Positions 9,141 to 19,063 are shown, numbered from the stretch's first letter. The stretch: DNA of 64,000 nt from Lachnospiraceae bacterium MD335 (GCA_000403335.2 KE159629.1:124001-188000), one strand, 5' to 3'. A program made the numbers and translations. Notes: generated from the letters alone by a model not told the origin.

Positions 9141-9868
9141 ATTTGATAACAGTCAGGGGAATGCGCTTATTAGAACAGGCAGATGTGATTATTTATGCAG
9201 GTTCTTTGGTGAATCCCGAACTGCTTGCCTATGCAGGAAAAGACTGCGAGATACATAACAGTGCGAAACTAACATTAGAAGAAGTGATACAGATTATCGT
9301 TAGTGCAGAAAACAAGGGGAAAACAACTGTCCGTTTGCATACGGGAGAGCCGAGTATCTATGGAGCAGTCAGGGAGCAGATGGATGAGTTGGATACACTG
9401 GGCATTTCTTATGAGAGCTGTCCGGGGGTAAGCGCCTGTTTTGGCGCAGCGGCGTCCTTGAATCTTGAATATACGCTGCCGGGAATCTCACAATCCCTGA
9501 TTATTACAAGAATGGAAGGCCAAACGAAAGTGCCGGGACTGGAAAGTATTGAGAGCTTTGCAGCACATAAGGCATCTATGGCAATTTATTTAAGTGCCGG
9601 AATGATTCGGGAATTAAGCAGACGGCTGGTTAATGGCGGGTATAAGGAAACAACACCAGCAGCACTTATTTATAAGGCAACTTGGGCTGAGGAGGAGGCG
9701 TACCTGTGTACGATTGAAACATTGTATGATGTATCTGTAGAGCATAGGATTACGAAAACAGCCTTGATATTGGTCGGAGATGCAATCGCGCATCAGTATT
9801 ACAGAAAATCAAGGTTATATGCGCCGGATTTTTCGACCGAATACCGGGAGGCAAAACGAAAAGAATGA
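9104..9868 (+). CDS. cbiF: Cobalt-precorrin-4 C11-methyltransferase CbiF
   Basis: A SAM-dependent tetrapyrrole methylase of 254 residues. The N-terminus VYFVGAGTGAVDLITVRG is the SAM-binding loop; DVIIYAGSLVNPELL distinguishes CbiF/CobM from the other ring methylases. HTGEPSIYGAVREQMDEL and PGVSACFGAAA are also conserved. It adds the C11 methyl group before CbiG opens the lactone. The start lies within the end of cbiD and its end overlaps cbiG by four bases (ATGA). Confidence 0.95.
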   Translation: MVYFVGAGTGAVDLITVRGMRLLEQADVIIYAGSLVNPELLAYAGKDCEIHNSAKLTLEEVIQIIVSAENKGKTTVRLHTGEPSIYGAVREQMDELDTLGISYESCPGVSACFGAAASLNLEYTLPGISQSLIITRMEGQTKVPGLESIESFAAHKASMAIYLSAGMIRELSRRLVNGGYKETTPAALIYKATWAEEEAYLCTIETLYDVSVEHRITKTALILVGDAIAHQYYRKSRLYAPDFSTEYREAKRKE

Positions 9869-10905
9869 GATTAAGTATTATTAGCTTTACAGAAAATGGA
9901 AAACAACTTTCGGAAAGTATTGTAAAATTGTTGGAGAGGGAATTAGAAATTAGGTTATATACAAAATGTGAGGCAGGCATAAAAGACAATCGTTATTCAG
10001 ATATCTTATTTGTAAAAATATCTGTTGGAGATTGGGCAAAGGAACGGATGCAGGAGCAAAACGCCTTGTTGTTTATAGGCGCCTGCGGAATTGCAGTCAG
10101 GGCAGTAGCGCCGCATCTTACGGATAAACTGCATGATGTACCAGTGCTTGTAATGGATGAAAAAGGGAAATATGTCATTCCGATTTTATCAGGACATATG
10201 GGCGGTGCAAATGATCTTGCAAACCATATAGCAAAGAAAACAGGGGCAGTACCGGTGATTACTACGGCAACAGATCTGAATAAAAAATTTGCTGTGGATT
10301 TGTTTGCAAAAAGAAATAACCTGTATATTGCAAATAAAGATGGGATTGTCAAAGTATCATCAAAGGTATTAGCCGGAAAAGAGATTACGATATGTATAGA
10401 GACGGGACATGAAATCACTTGTGAAGAAACTGGCGTGCGGATTGTTCCATATCCGCCAGACAGATTTGTTGATGTTGTGGTTACTTCCAAAGATGATGTG
10501 TTTGATACTTCTCTTTTGTTGAAACCGCGGGAGTATGTCATAGGAATTGGCTGTAAAAAAGGAAAAAAAGCAAATGAAATTGATAAATTTATTTCAAAAA
10601 CAATAAATGAAATGGGAATTTCTATCATGCAGATTTTTGCGCTGTCCTCTATTTCGCAAAAGAGTGATGAACAGGGGATTATTGAATGGTGTCGAACAGA
10701 AGGGATTCCATTTTTTACATATACAGCAGAAGAATTACAGGAAGTAAACGGAACTTTTACAAAGTCTGTGTTTGTTAAGAATCAGGTTGGCGTTGATAAT
10801 GTTTGCGAAAGGGCAGCAGTGAAAGCCTGTGGAGAGGGTGGAAAACTAATATGTCCAAAAGTTGCGGAAAATGGGATGACAATTGCGATTGCAATGCGAG
10901 TATAG
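9865..10905 (+). CDS. cbiG: Cobalt-precorrin-5A hydrolase CbiG
   Basis: CbiG opens the delta-lactone of cobalt-precorrin-5A and releases acetaldehyde. The 346 residues show the usual layout: an N-terminal domain, a central block with GACGIAVRAVAPHLTDK and ILSGHMGGANDLA, and a C-terminal CobE/GbiG-like domain beginning with VIGIGCKKGKKANEI. It overlaps cbiF by four bases. Neighbours and domain order leave little doubt. Confidence 0.94.
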   Translation: MRLSIISFTENGKQLSESIVKLLERELEIRLYTKCEAGIKDNRYSDILFVKISVGDWAKERMQEQNALLFIGACGIAVRAVAPHLTDKLHDVPVLVMDEKGKYVIPILSGHMGGANDLANHIAKKTGAVPVITTATDLNKKFAVDLFAKRNNLYIANKDGIVKVSSKVLAGKEITICIETGHEITCEETGVRIVPYPPDRFVDVVVTSKDDVFDTSLLLKPREYVIGIGCKKGKKANEIDKFISKTINEMGISIMQIFALSSISQKSDEQGIIEWCRTEGIPFFTYTAEELQEVNGTFTKSVFVKNQVGVDNVCERAAVKACGEGGKLICPKVAENGMTIAIAMRV

Positions 10906-10935
10906 CCGCATGGAGAGAATGGAAGGTATGTTTTG

Positions 10936-11697
10936 ATGGCAAATAGAATTTATATTGTAGGAATGGGACCGGGCAGGGAAGAAATGATGACAGGAGAAGC
11001 ATTGAATGTGTTAGACCAGTCTGATGTGATCGTTGGTTACACATTATATCTAAAGCTGCTTGGCGGGCGTTTTCAGGGGAAAGAAATGTTATCCACACCA
11101 ATGCGTCAGGAGGAGGAACGGTGCAGGCTGTGTTTTGAGGAAGCTGAAAAAGGGAAAAAAGTAGCCCTTGTATGCAGCGGTGATGCAGGAATTTATGGGA
11201 TGGCGTCTTTGATGTACGAGATTGGGAAAGCTTATCCGAAAACAGAACTTTACGTTATCGCAGGGATTACTGCGGCGAGCAGCGGTGCGGCAGTTCTGGG
11301 AGCGCCACTGAACCATGATTTCTGTGTTATCAGTCTGAGTGATCTGCTGACACCGTGGGATGCGATTGAAAAAAGGTTACATGCAGCCGCAGAAGGTGAT
11401 TTTGTCATTGTACTGTATAATCCGTCCAGCCATAAAAGAAAGGATTATCTGATGAGAGCATGTGATATTTTACTGTGCAGCATGGAGGGGGAACGAGTTT
11501 GCGGATATGTTGAAAATATAGGAAGAGACGGAACAAAAATGGAAATCTGTACCTTAAAGGAGTTAAGGGACAGGGAGGTCAATATGTTTACCACGGTATT
11601 TATTGGAAGTTCCGGTTCGGAGAACATAAATGGGAAATTTGTCACAAGGAGAGGCTATAAGATTGAAAAAAATATTGATATTTGCGGGGACAACTGA
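10936..11697 (+). CDS. cbiH: Cobalt-precorrin-3B C17-methyltransferase CbiH
   Basis: A 253-residue tetrapyrrole methylase with the SAM loop IYIVGMGPGREEMMTGEA and the CbiH/CobJ-type sequence DVIVGYTLYLKLL. LVCSGDAGIYGMASLMYE and VLYNPSSHKRKDYL are further family blocks. It performs the C17 methylation linked to ring contraction. ATG 10936 is preferred over the in-frame TTG one codon earlier; GGAAGG lies at 10921-10926. The 3' end overlaps the following fusion gene. Confidence 0.93.
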   Translation: MANRIYIVGMGPGREEMMTGEALNVLDQSDVIVGYTLYLKLLGGRFQGKEMLSTPMRQEEERCRLCFEEAEKGKKVALVCSGDAGIYGMASLMYEIGKAYPKTELYVIAGITAASSGAAVLGAPLNHDFCVISLSDLLTPWDAIEKRLHAAAEGDFVIVLYNPSSHKRKDYLMRACDILLCSMEGERVCGYVENIGRDGTKMEICTLKELRDREVNMFTTVFIGSSGSENINGKFVTRRGYKIEKNIDICGDN

Positions 11698-13789
11698 AGG
11701 AAGAAAATTATCGGAATATCTTGCAGAGGCTGAAATAAATCATACAATCTGTGTGGCAACGGAGTATGGCGCAATTGTTTTAAGACAGCATCCCCTTATA
11801 AAAGTACATCAGGGAAGAATGAATCAGGAACAGATAGAAAGATTTTTGGACGATGGAAAATATGGTGTTGTGGTAGATGCAACACATCCTTTCGCCAAAG
11901 AAATTACCTGTAATATAAAGGCAGCATTGAAAGAAATGGGACAGGGAGGAACAATAATTCCTTATTTAAGATTGAAAAGAAACGGCATTGAGGAAAAGGA
12001 AAACGATGTTACTTATTTTGAAACAAACGAAGAATGTGTAAAAGCGCTGGAAGATACGGAGGGTAATATTCTTTTGACTACCGGAAGCAAGGAATTGTAC
12101 AAATATTGTATTTCAGAAGGAATAAAGCATAGATTGTATGTAAGGGTACTTCCAAGTGTGGAAAGTCTTTCTCTTTGTACGGAGCAGGGTATTTGCGGAA
12201 AACAGGTTATTGCAATGCAGGGACCTTTTACTACAGAGATGAATGAGGCTATCATTCGCCAATATGAAATATCTTATCTTGTAACGAAGGAAAGCGGTGT
12301 GCCCGGAGGTTATCAGGAAAAAGTGAGCGCTGCAAAAAAAACAGGGACAAAGGTATTTGTAATAGGCTGTCCTGAACAGGGCGAAGGATATTCTTTCCCT
12401 GAAATATGCCAGAAACTTAAAGATATGGGAGGAAAGAACTTCCAGACGAAAAACCCAAAAAAAGGAAATATGGAAATACCCTGTGGGTATCCCTCTATGT
12501 CCCAAAAACAGGACATATCTTTTGAGATTATCCTGGCAGGCATTGGCATGGGACATAGAAACGGTCTGACGGGGGAAGCAGCGAGGGCAATCGAGGAAGC
12601 AGACATTTTATTAGGGGCGGAGAGAATGATTATGACGGTCTGCTCTAAAGCAGAAAAATATCCCTTTTATCAGGCAGAACAGATTATCCCTTATCTGCAT
12701 GACATGCAGAGCGGAAATACATTTACGGGAAATAAAAAAGTTGTGGTTCTTTTTTCGGGGGACAGCGGATTTTACAGCGGATGCCAGCTTCTAAATGAGG
12801 CGCTGAAAAAGGAAATCACAGAAGGACGCCTGAATGCATCCCTGCGTATTCTTCCGGGTATTTCGTCCGTAGCTTATCTGGCTTCATGCATTGGAGAGAG
12901 CTATCAGGACGCGGCTGTCTACAGCACACATGGGAAAAAATTATGCAACCTTGTACGGCGGATTAAAAGCAGTCCGAAAACATTTCTGATTATGTCCGGA
13001 GTAAAAGATATAAACGAGTTGGGAGAACGACTGACAAATGCCGGGATGCAGAAATGCGAAATCATTACAGGATATCAGTTATCCTATGAAGAACAGCGGG
13101 TGGAGAAGCATACGCCAGTAGAATGTATGGAATTGAAGGATGAGGGCTTATATACATGTTTTGTCAGAAATCCATATGCGATGCAAAGAAGGCTGACACA
13201 TGGTATCGCAGATGGACAGTTTATCAGAGACAAGGTTCCCATGACAAAAGAAGAAATCCGAGAGGTTAGTATCTGTAAGCTGCGATTAAAAGAAAAGGCG
13301 GTAGTTTATGACATTGGCAGTGGCACGGGTTCTATTGCAATAGAAATAGCGGGCATTTCTGACGATATACAGGTGTATGCGGTGGAGCAGAAGCATGAAG
13401 CAGTTTTATTAATTGAAAAGAATAAAAAGAAATTTGAACTGCAAAATGTAACAGTGGTAGAGTCGAGAGCACCAGAGGGATTAACTGAACTTCCAATGGC
13501 GACACACGCATTTATAGGAGGAAGTGGCGGCAGATTAAAGGAAATACTGGTGTCACTCCGACAGATGAATCCCGACATGAGGGTTGTGGTAAATGCTGTC
13601 AGTATGGAGACAATTTGTGAAATGAGAGAGATTTTATCAATGGATGATATGATAAAAGAAGAAGAGATTGTGCAATTACAGGTAAGCAGGGCAAAAAAAG
13701 CAGGAAATTATCATTTGATGCAGTCTGAGAATCCGGTTTGGATTTGTGCATTTGATTTCTGCGGCAAAGAGCCTGAAAGAAAGGCGTGA
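11663..13789 (+). CDS. Three-domain fusion CbiJ-CbiE-CbiT
   Basis: A single frame of about 708 residues encodes three pathway enzymes. Residues 1-245 are a CobK/CbiJ-type precorrin-6A reductase (KKILIFAGTTEG, VDATHPFA, LVTKESGVPGGYQEK). Residues about 286-470 are a CbiE-type C5-methyltransferase (ILAGIGMGHRNGLTGEA, LFSGDSGFYSG). Residues about 526-690 are a CbiT-type C15-methyltransferase/decarboxylase (MTKEEIREVSICKL, YDIGSGTGSIAIEIA). The TTG at 11663 is the best start because AAGGAG lies at 11646-11651 and homology begins immediately after it; ATG 11630 would add unrelated residues. CbiE-CbiT fusions are well known (CobL); linking CbiJ in front is less common. Confidence 0.9.
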   Translation: MKKILIFAGTTEGRKLSEYLAEAEINHTICVATEYGAIVLRQHPLIKVHQGRMNQEQIERFLDDGKYGVVVDATHPFAKEITCNIKAALKEMGQGGTIIPYLRLKRNGIEEKENDVTYFETNEECVKALEDTEGNILLTTGSKELYKYCISEGIKHRLYVRVLPSVESLSLCTEQGICGKQVIAMQGPFTTEMNEAIIRQYEISYLVTKESGVPGGYQEKVSAAKKTGTKVFVIGCPEQGEGYSFPEICQKLKDMGGKNFQTKNPKKGNMEIPCGYPSMSQKQDISFEIILAGIGMGHRNGLTGEAARAIEEADILLGAERMIMTVCSKAEKYPFYQAEQIIPYLHDMQSGNTFTGNKKVVVLFSGDSGFYSGCQLLNEALKKEITEGRLNASLRILPGISSVAYLASCIGESYQDAAVYSTHGKKLCNLVRRIKSSPKTFLIMSGVKDINELGERLTNAGMQKCEIITGYQLSYEEQRVEKHTPVECMELKDEGLYTCFVRNPYAMQRRLTHGIADGQFIRDKVPMTKEEIREVSICKLRLKEKAVVYDIGSGTGSIAIEIAGISDDIQVYAVEQKHEAVLLIEKNKKKFELQNVTVVESRAPEGLTELPMATHAFIGGSGGRLKEILVSLRQMNPDMRVVVNAVSMETICEMREILSMDDMIKEEEIVQLQVSRAKKAGNYHLMQSENPVWICAFDFCGKEPERKA

Positions 13790-13796
13790 TATTTGC

Positions 13797-15203
13797 ATGA
13801 AAATAAAAAGAGTTATGATTGCCGCCCCTAAAAGTGGAAGCGGAAAAACAGTAGTCACCTGTGCCTTGCTTCAGGTATTAAAGGATTGCGGCTTGAAAGT
13901 GGCTTCTTATAAATGCGGACCGGATTATATTGATCCGATGTTTCATGAAAAGATAATAGATGTTCCGGCAAAAAATCTGGATACATTTTTTACAGATGAA
14001 GAAAAGACAAGGAAACTTTTTCAAAAAAGTGTAATGAAAATGGACTTTGCAGTTTTTGAGGGTGTTATGGGACTATATGACGGGGTAGGCGGAGTTAAGA
14101 AAGAAGGTTCTTCTTATCAGCTTGCAGAAGTGACAAAAACACCGATTGTGCTTGTTGTTGATGCGAAGGGGATGGGACGCTCCATTGTGCCATTGATAGC
14201 AGGATTTCTCGATTATGATAAAAAACATTTGATAAAAGCTATCCTGCTGAACCGAATGTCAAAAGGATACTTTGAATTGGTAAAGCCATTGATTGAGGAG
14301 GAACTGAAAATCCAAGTGGTCGGTTTTTTGCCTGAAAATGACAAACTGTACATTGAAAGCAGGCATTTAGGACTATTTTTGCCGGATGAGGTGAATCATA
14401 TAAAAGAGAAATTACAGACGGTTTCTGAATTATTTTTACAGACAGTTTCCGTAGAGCGTATCAAAGAAATAGCAGAAAGCGCGGAAGAACTGGAATCTGA
14501 AGAAATAGCGATAAAAGAAACCAGAATCGAAAGCTATGGGGATATTGGTCATGTGAAAGCAGTTAGTGACAGCCGTCCAACGATAGCAGTGGCAAAAGAT
14601 GAAGCCTTCTGCTTCTATTATGCTGATAATATCCACTTGCTGGAGGAATATGGGGCAAATATAACATATTTTTCTCCGCTGCGGGATGAAAAACTGCCGG
14701 AAGGATGCCATGCCCTGTTAATTGGCGGCGGATATCCGGAATTGTATGCGGAACAGCTTAGCGCAAATACGAGAATGCGTGAGGCAGTCAGGAGTGCGGT
14801 TGAAAATGAAATGCCAGTCGTGGCAGAATGCGGCGGTTTTATGTATTTACATTCTTCTTTGAAAGATAAAGAAGGGTTTTCTTATGATATGGCGGGAGTT
14901 ATTCCAGCAGCCTGCTATCATACCGGGAAACTGGTTCGTTTCGGTTACATAGAACTTCGGGAAAAGCAAAAGCACTTCCTGTTAAACGGCGGGGGAATAA
15001 AAGGACATGAATTTCATTATTACGACAGCACTTATAATGGGGCGGACGTAATAGCAGTTAAGCCGATGACTGGAAAAGAATATGCCTGCATTATAGAAAA
15101 TAAAGCACAGTGGATGGGATTTCCGCATTTGTATTATCCGTCAAATCCTATATTTGCAAGAGCATTTGTTGATAAAGCAAAGGTATATCAAGGAATGATA
15201 TAG
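13797..15203 (+). CDS. cbiA: Cobyrinic acid a,c-diamide synthase CbiA
   Basis: CbiA amidates the a and c side chains of cobyrinic acid with glutamine and ATP. The 468-residue protein has the P-loop AAPKSGSGKTVV and the YKCGPDYIDPMFH block, then FEGVMGLYDG. The C-terminal glutamine amidotransferase domain has the cysteine in VAECGGFMYL and the GHEFHYY motif. ATG 13797 is chosen because the conserved P-loop starts seven residues later; the longer ATG 13746 would overlap the fusion gene by 44 bases. It differs from CobQ upstream, which acts on the other amide positions. Confidence 0.95.
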   Translation: MKIKRVMIAAPKSGSGKTVVTCALLQVLKDCGLKVASYKCGPDYIDPMFHEKIIDVPAKNLDTFFTDEEKTRKLFQKSVMKMDFAVFEGVMGLYDGVGGVKKEGSSYQLAEVTKTPIVLVVDAKGMGRSIVPLIAGFLDYDKKHLIKAILLNRMSKGYFELVKPLIEEELKIQVVGFLPENDKLYIESRHLGLFLPDEVNHIKEKLQTVSELFLQTVSVERIKEIAESAEELESEEIAIKETRIESYGDIGHVKAVSDSRPTIAVAKDEAFCFYYADNIHLLEEYGANITYFSPLRDEKLPEGCHALLIGGGYPELYAEQLSANTRMREAVRSAVENEMPVVAECGGFMYLHSSLKDKEGFSYDMAGVIPAACYHTGKLVRFGYIELREKQKHFLLNGGGIKGHEFHYYDSTYNGADVIAVKPMTGKEYACIIENKAQWMGFPHLYYPSNPIFARAFVDKAKVYQGMI

Positions 15204-15221
15204 GAAAGGAAGTATGGAAAA

Positions 15222-15464
15222 GTGAGTATGGAAAATTCATACCGATTTTTTGAGAACAGGAACTGTAAGTATTTTCCCTGTCACAAGGGATTGGGAAACT
15301 TAAATTGCCTGTTTTGCTATTGCCCGCTATATTTAAGGGATAATTGTCCGGGGAATCCTGCATATATAGAAAAGGATGGGAGAAAGATAAAAGTCTGTAC
15401 AAACTGTACCTTTCCCCATCATCCTGAAAATTATGATGCGGTAATTCAGATATTGAAAAGGTAA
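15222..15464 (+). CDS. Cysteine-rich small metal-binding-like protein at the end of the cob operon
   Basis: An 80-residue protein with eight cysteines in CKYFPC, CLFCYCPLY, NCPG and CTNCTFPH contexts. This matches the small cysteine-rich (zf-like) family often found beside cobalamin genes; its role is unknown. A metal-handling or redox job connected with cobalt insertion is conceivable but not shown. The start may be GTG 15222 or ATG 15228, with GGAAAGGAAG just upstream. It is the last gene before the operon terminator. Confidence 0.8.
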   Translation: MSMENSYRFFENRNCKYFPCHKGLGNLNCLFCYCPLYLRDNCPGNPAYIEKDGRKIKVCTNCTFPHHPENYDAVIQILKR

Positions 15465-15540
15465 GAGCGCATTATGGTAACAGAGTATGGGAATATACGA
15501 AAGCGAACAAAGAAAAGCAACAGTAGATTGTCACACAATC

Positions 15541-15588
15541 AAAGGTGCATCGTGATGAAGTGAGAGCTTTTAAACGATGCACCTTTTT
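15541..15588 (+). terminator. Rho-independent terminator of the cob operon
   Basis: AAAGGTGCATCGT (15541-15553) and ACGATGCACCTTT (15574-15586) form a perfect 13-bp stem with a 20-base loop, followed by T residues. It lies 77 bases after the cysteine-rich gene. Confidence 0.9.
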
Positions 15589-15730
15589 AGATTCAATTCT
15601 GAGGGAGTGTATACTTGGTTGTCCAGATTTCAGGGAAGGACGGCAATACGGATTTATGATTGTGTTTGGTATTTGGAGTGAAGGTAACAGGATTTTGCTA
15701 AAAATTTACAAACACACTTGACAATATCTC
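15589..15730. other. Intergenic junction between cob operon and conjugative element
   Basis: No gene is seen here. An in-frame TGA at 15719-15721 stops the upstream extension of the helicase frame, and recognisable helicase similarity begins only at about 15731. The boundary between chromosome and element, or a deletion scar, must therefore lie in or near this stretch. No clear inverted repeat marks an attachment site. Confidence 0.5.
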
Positions 15731-17998
15731 TCTGAACTGACAGGAGGCAAGGGCGTAACTTTTGCGACAGGCACGCCGATCAGCAACAGTATGACAGAGC
15801 TTTACACAAATATGCGCTATCTCCAGTACGGGACGCTCCAAAAATTGGGTTTGGGACAGTTTGACAGTTGGGCATCGTCTTTTGGCGAGGCACAGACCAG
15901 TGTGGAGCTCGCTCCGGAAGGTACGGGATACAGGGCAAAAACAAGGTTTGCAAAATTTTTCAATCTGCCGGAGCTGATTGCGCTTTTTAAGGAGAGCGCA
16001 GATATTCAGACGCCGGATATGTTAAAGCTTCCGGTTCCGGAGGCAGAGTATGAAAATATCGTGTTAAAACCAAGCACGAATCAACAGGATATTGTTGCAT
16101 CATTGGCAGACCGTGCGGAAGCAGTGCGTAGCAGGCTTGTGGAGCCTTATCAGGATAATATGCTGCGGATTACAAACGACGGCAGAAAACTGGCGTTAGA
16201 CCAAAGGCTGATAAATCCTCTGCTCCCCGATGATGAAAATTCAAAATCAAACGCCTGCGTAAACAAGGCTATTGAAATTTGGGAGCAGACAAAAGAAAAG
16301 AAATCGGCACAGCTTATTTTCTGTGACTTGTCGACACCAAAGGGAGACGGTACATTTAATGTTTATGAGGACATTCGCAACAAACTGATTGAAAAGGGCG
16401 TTCCGCCAAAAGAAATAGCGTTCATACATGATGCAAATACAGAACAAAGAAAATCGGAGCTGTTTGGCAGGGTAAGAAGCGGGCAGGTTCGTTTTTTATT
16501 GGGTTCGACGCAGAAAATGGGAGCCGGAACCAACGTACAGGACAGATTGATAGCATTACACCACCTCGATGTGCCCTGGCGTCCTTCTGATATCGAACAA
16601 CAGGAGGGGCGCATATTAAGGCAGGGCAATAAAAATGACAGGGTAAAAATTTTCCGCTACATTACAGAAAGTACGTTCGATAGCTACTCATGGCAGCTCA
16701 TTGAAAACAAGCAGAAATTCATCGGGCAGATTATGACGAGCAAATCCCCGGTACGTTCCTGTGAGGATGTGGACGAGGCAGCTCTCACTTATGCAGAAGT
16801 AAAGGCGCTTGCCACGGGTAATCCATATATTAAAGAAAAAATGGATCTTGATATTCAGGTGTCAAAGCTAAAGCTAATGAAGGCAAACCACATCAGTCAG
16901 AAATACCGTTTGGAAGATAGCATCACAAAATATTATCCGCAACAGATAGCTGCTTTAAAGGAACGGATTACGGGATTACAGGCGGATATACAAACGGCAC
17001 AGCTAAAGTATCCGCAAGCAGAACAGTTCTCCATGAAAGTAGGGAATAAGGTTTACAGAGACAAAAAGGAAGCCGGAGCCGCACTTGTGGAGCTTTGCAA
17101 ACAGATGAAGTCTGCTGATACGTCTTCCCTTATGGGGGAATATGCGGGGTTCAGGATATTCGTGTCTTTTAACAGCTTATATAAAAGATTTGAGATGAAC
17201 TTAAAGGGGCGGCTCAGCCATAAGTTTGAAATTGGTTCTGATCCGCTTGGAAACATTACGCGCATGAACCATGTACTGGAGTCCATGACAAAGGGGCTTG
17301 ATACGGCAGAGGTGGAACTGGAAAATGTCGGACACCAGCTTGAGACCGCAAAAAAGGAAATGACAAAACCGTTCGTACAGGAGGAAGAGCTTGCCAAGAA
17401 GCTGGAACGCCTCACAAAATTAAATGCCCTGTTAAACATGGATGAAAAAAATGATGATTTGGAAAAAGGAGGAGAATCAATGGATTTATCAGAATTAGAC
17501 GGACTTTGGAATGATTCCAATGATGGGGAAAAACAACCGGAAGCGGATTCAATGATCCAAAAAGATGTCATACTTGTTGACGTAGTACATAACGACGAAC
17601 ATCGGTATTTCCGATATGAAAATATCGGATTGGAGGAAATAAAGGAGCAATTACGGCATATGGACAGACCGATGATTGATTTAACGGGAGAATTGATGAC
17701 CTTGCCGGAATTTGCCCAACTGGAGCAAAGCAGCAAGGTTTCCCTGTCACTAACCATTAATATGGACGACAGGACAATTCAAGCATATGAAACAAATAAT
17801 ATACCAGAGGACCTGCGGACGGACGACAATATCAGCATAAAAACATATCCAATGGATGAATATTTGAATGACAGGAAAGTACCAAAAAAGGAAAAATCAT
17901 CAGTCATTGACCGCTTACACCAAAATCAAAAAAAGATCCAAGACAGTAAAGCAACAGGACAGGAGCCCGTACACAGAAATCATGAAACAGTAAAATAA
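15731..17998 (+). pseudogene. 5'-truncated SNF2-type helicase of a conjugative element
   Basis: About 755 codons remain of a protein that in related Clostridia elements is a very large helicase, often fused to a DNA methylase. The remnant opens in the middle of a conserved helicase block (LTGGKGVTFATGTPISNS) and keeps helicase motifs V-VI (GSTQKMGAGTNVQ; QQEGRILRQGN). It ends with a coiled-coil region and an acidic C-terminal module. Motifs I-III with the ATP-binding P-loop are missing, and a stop lies upstream in frame, so the protein cannot be an active ATPase. An internal ATG at 15791 could still give a 735-residue product. Confidence 0.85.
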
Positions 17999-18028
17999 AC
18001 TTTACAATGCACTAGGGGAGAGGCGCAT

Positions 18029-19045
18029 ATGAAAGAATACACAACAGGCAACAGCAAAGTTGACGCAATGGCACAGATCCAGCTTACAGGCAATGTTATA
18101 CCGCAGATATGGTACCGTACAATTACAAAAGAGAACGGTAAACCGCATCTTCTTGCAATAGCCGTATTATCCGATATTGCATACTGGTACCGTCCTGCAG
18201 AAATAAGGGATGAAGGTACCGGAAACCTTATCGGATACCGGAAAAGATTTAAAGCAGACATGCTGCAGCGCAGCTATGACCAGTTTGCCGAACTATTCGG
18301 CGAATCGAAGCGCAGCGTTACGGATGCTGTTATACGGTTGGAGGCATTGGGTGTAATAAAAAGAGAGTTCCGGACAATCGATGTAGCCGGAATAAAGTAC
18401 AATAATGTATTGTTTATAGATTTTTTTCCAAAACGATTGTATGAACTTACATATCCAGATGCGGTAGATGAAAGTCCGGGTTTAGAGCCTGAATTATGGC
18501 AGCATGACCCTGTCCCGAAATTTTGTGACAGGGGTCCCGAAAATGAAAATACCCTGTCACAAAATTTTGTGGGAGGGGTCACGGAAAAAAGGGAGAGGGG
18601 TCCCCAAAAAAAGGGAGAGGGGTCACAAAATTTCGGGACACGTAATACAAAGATTACTAAAGAGATTACTACAGAGAATACATCATCATCTTCCGGTGAT
18701 GATGAAAGGATGATACGGGAATGTCTTGTGGCGGCAAAAGGCTTGTATGCGGAAGAGACGATAAGTGCAGTGGCAGAGGAGCTTAGAAGACACGACAGCA
18801 GATATTTGAAAATGATTACGCCGCCGTTTTTTCTGGAAATCTGCAAAAACATAACGGAACATGCGGCACCATATATTGTCAACCAAACGGCATACATTCA
18901 AAAGTGCATTGAAAATATGATATCCGGGCAGAAACTGTCAGAGGCAAACAGGGCGCACCGCATAAGGGCGGAAAACCAACGGATGAATCAGATGTATCAA
19001 TGCACAAATATGGAAGAACTGGAACGGAGAATATGCAGCAATTAA
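18029..19045 (+). CDS. Replication-initiator-like winged-helix protein
   Basis: The 338-residue protein begins with a region (residues about 15-120) resembling the RepA/phage-replisome-organiser winged helix: Q-L-T-G-N-V-I-P, a YWYRP segment and SKRSVTDAVIRLEALGVIKRE, which looks like a DNA-binding helix pair. A low-complexity middle (residues about 160-210) is encoded by repeated DNA. The C-terminal part is charged and helical, ending with an arginine-rich helix. Such genes in Clostridia conjugative elements support autonomous replication of the excised circle. GGGGAGAGG lies seven bases before ATG. Function is inferred from family resemblance. Confidence 0.75.
   Translation: MKEYTTGNSKVDAMAQIQLTGNVIPQIWYRTITKENGKPHLLAIAVLSDIAYWYRPAEIRDEGTGNLIGYRKRFKADMLQRSYDQFAELFGESKRSVTDAVIRLEALGVIKREFRTIDVAGIKYNNVLFIDFFPKRLYELTYPDAVDESPGLEPELWQHDPVPKFCDRGPENENTLSQNFVGGVTEKRERGPQKKGEGSQNFGTRNTKITKEITTENTSSSSGDDERMIRECLVAAKGLYAEETISAVAEELRRHDSRYLKMITPPFFLEICKNITEHAAPYIVNQTAYIQKCIENMISGQKLSEANRAHRIRAENQRMNQMYQCTNMEELERRICSN
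18507..18640 (+). repeat. Iteron-like repeats inside the replication-initiator gene
   Basis: Three related copies of a partly palindromic unit are found at 18507-18537, 18551-18580 and about 18619-18640, each centred on a variant of ACAAAATTTTGT flanked by CCCTGTC- or GGGGTC-like arms. Between copies two and three, a purine tract AAAAAAGGGAGAGGGGTC is repeated twice (from 18585 and from 18606). Placement inside an initiator gene recalls lambda O, whose origin lies within its own coding sequence. Confidence 0.7.
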
Positions 19046-19047
19046 TC

Positions 19048-19063
19048 TATGCGACGTCGCATA
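19048..19063. repeat. GACGTC palindrome, copy 1
   Basis: TATGCGACGTCGCATA is a perfect 16-bp palindrome directly after the stop of the replication-initiator-like gene and before the next ribosome binding site. Five more copies follow up to 31872. Confidence 0.9.

Noticed and set aside
15465-15730. Cobalamin riboswitch near the cob operon
   Set aside because: No B12-box-like sequence was found here; a riboswitch would be expected upstream of the operon, outside the window.
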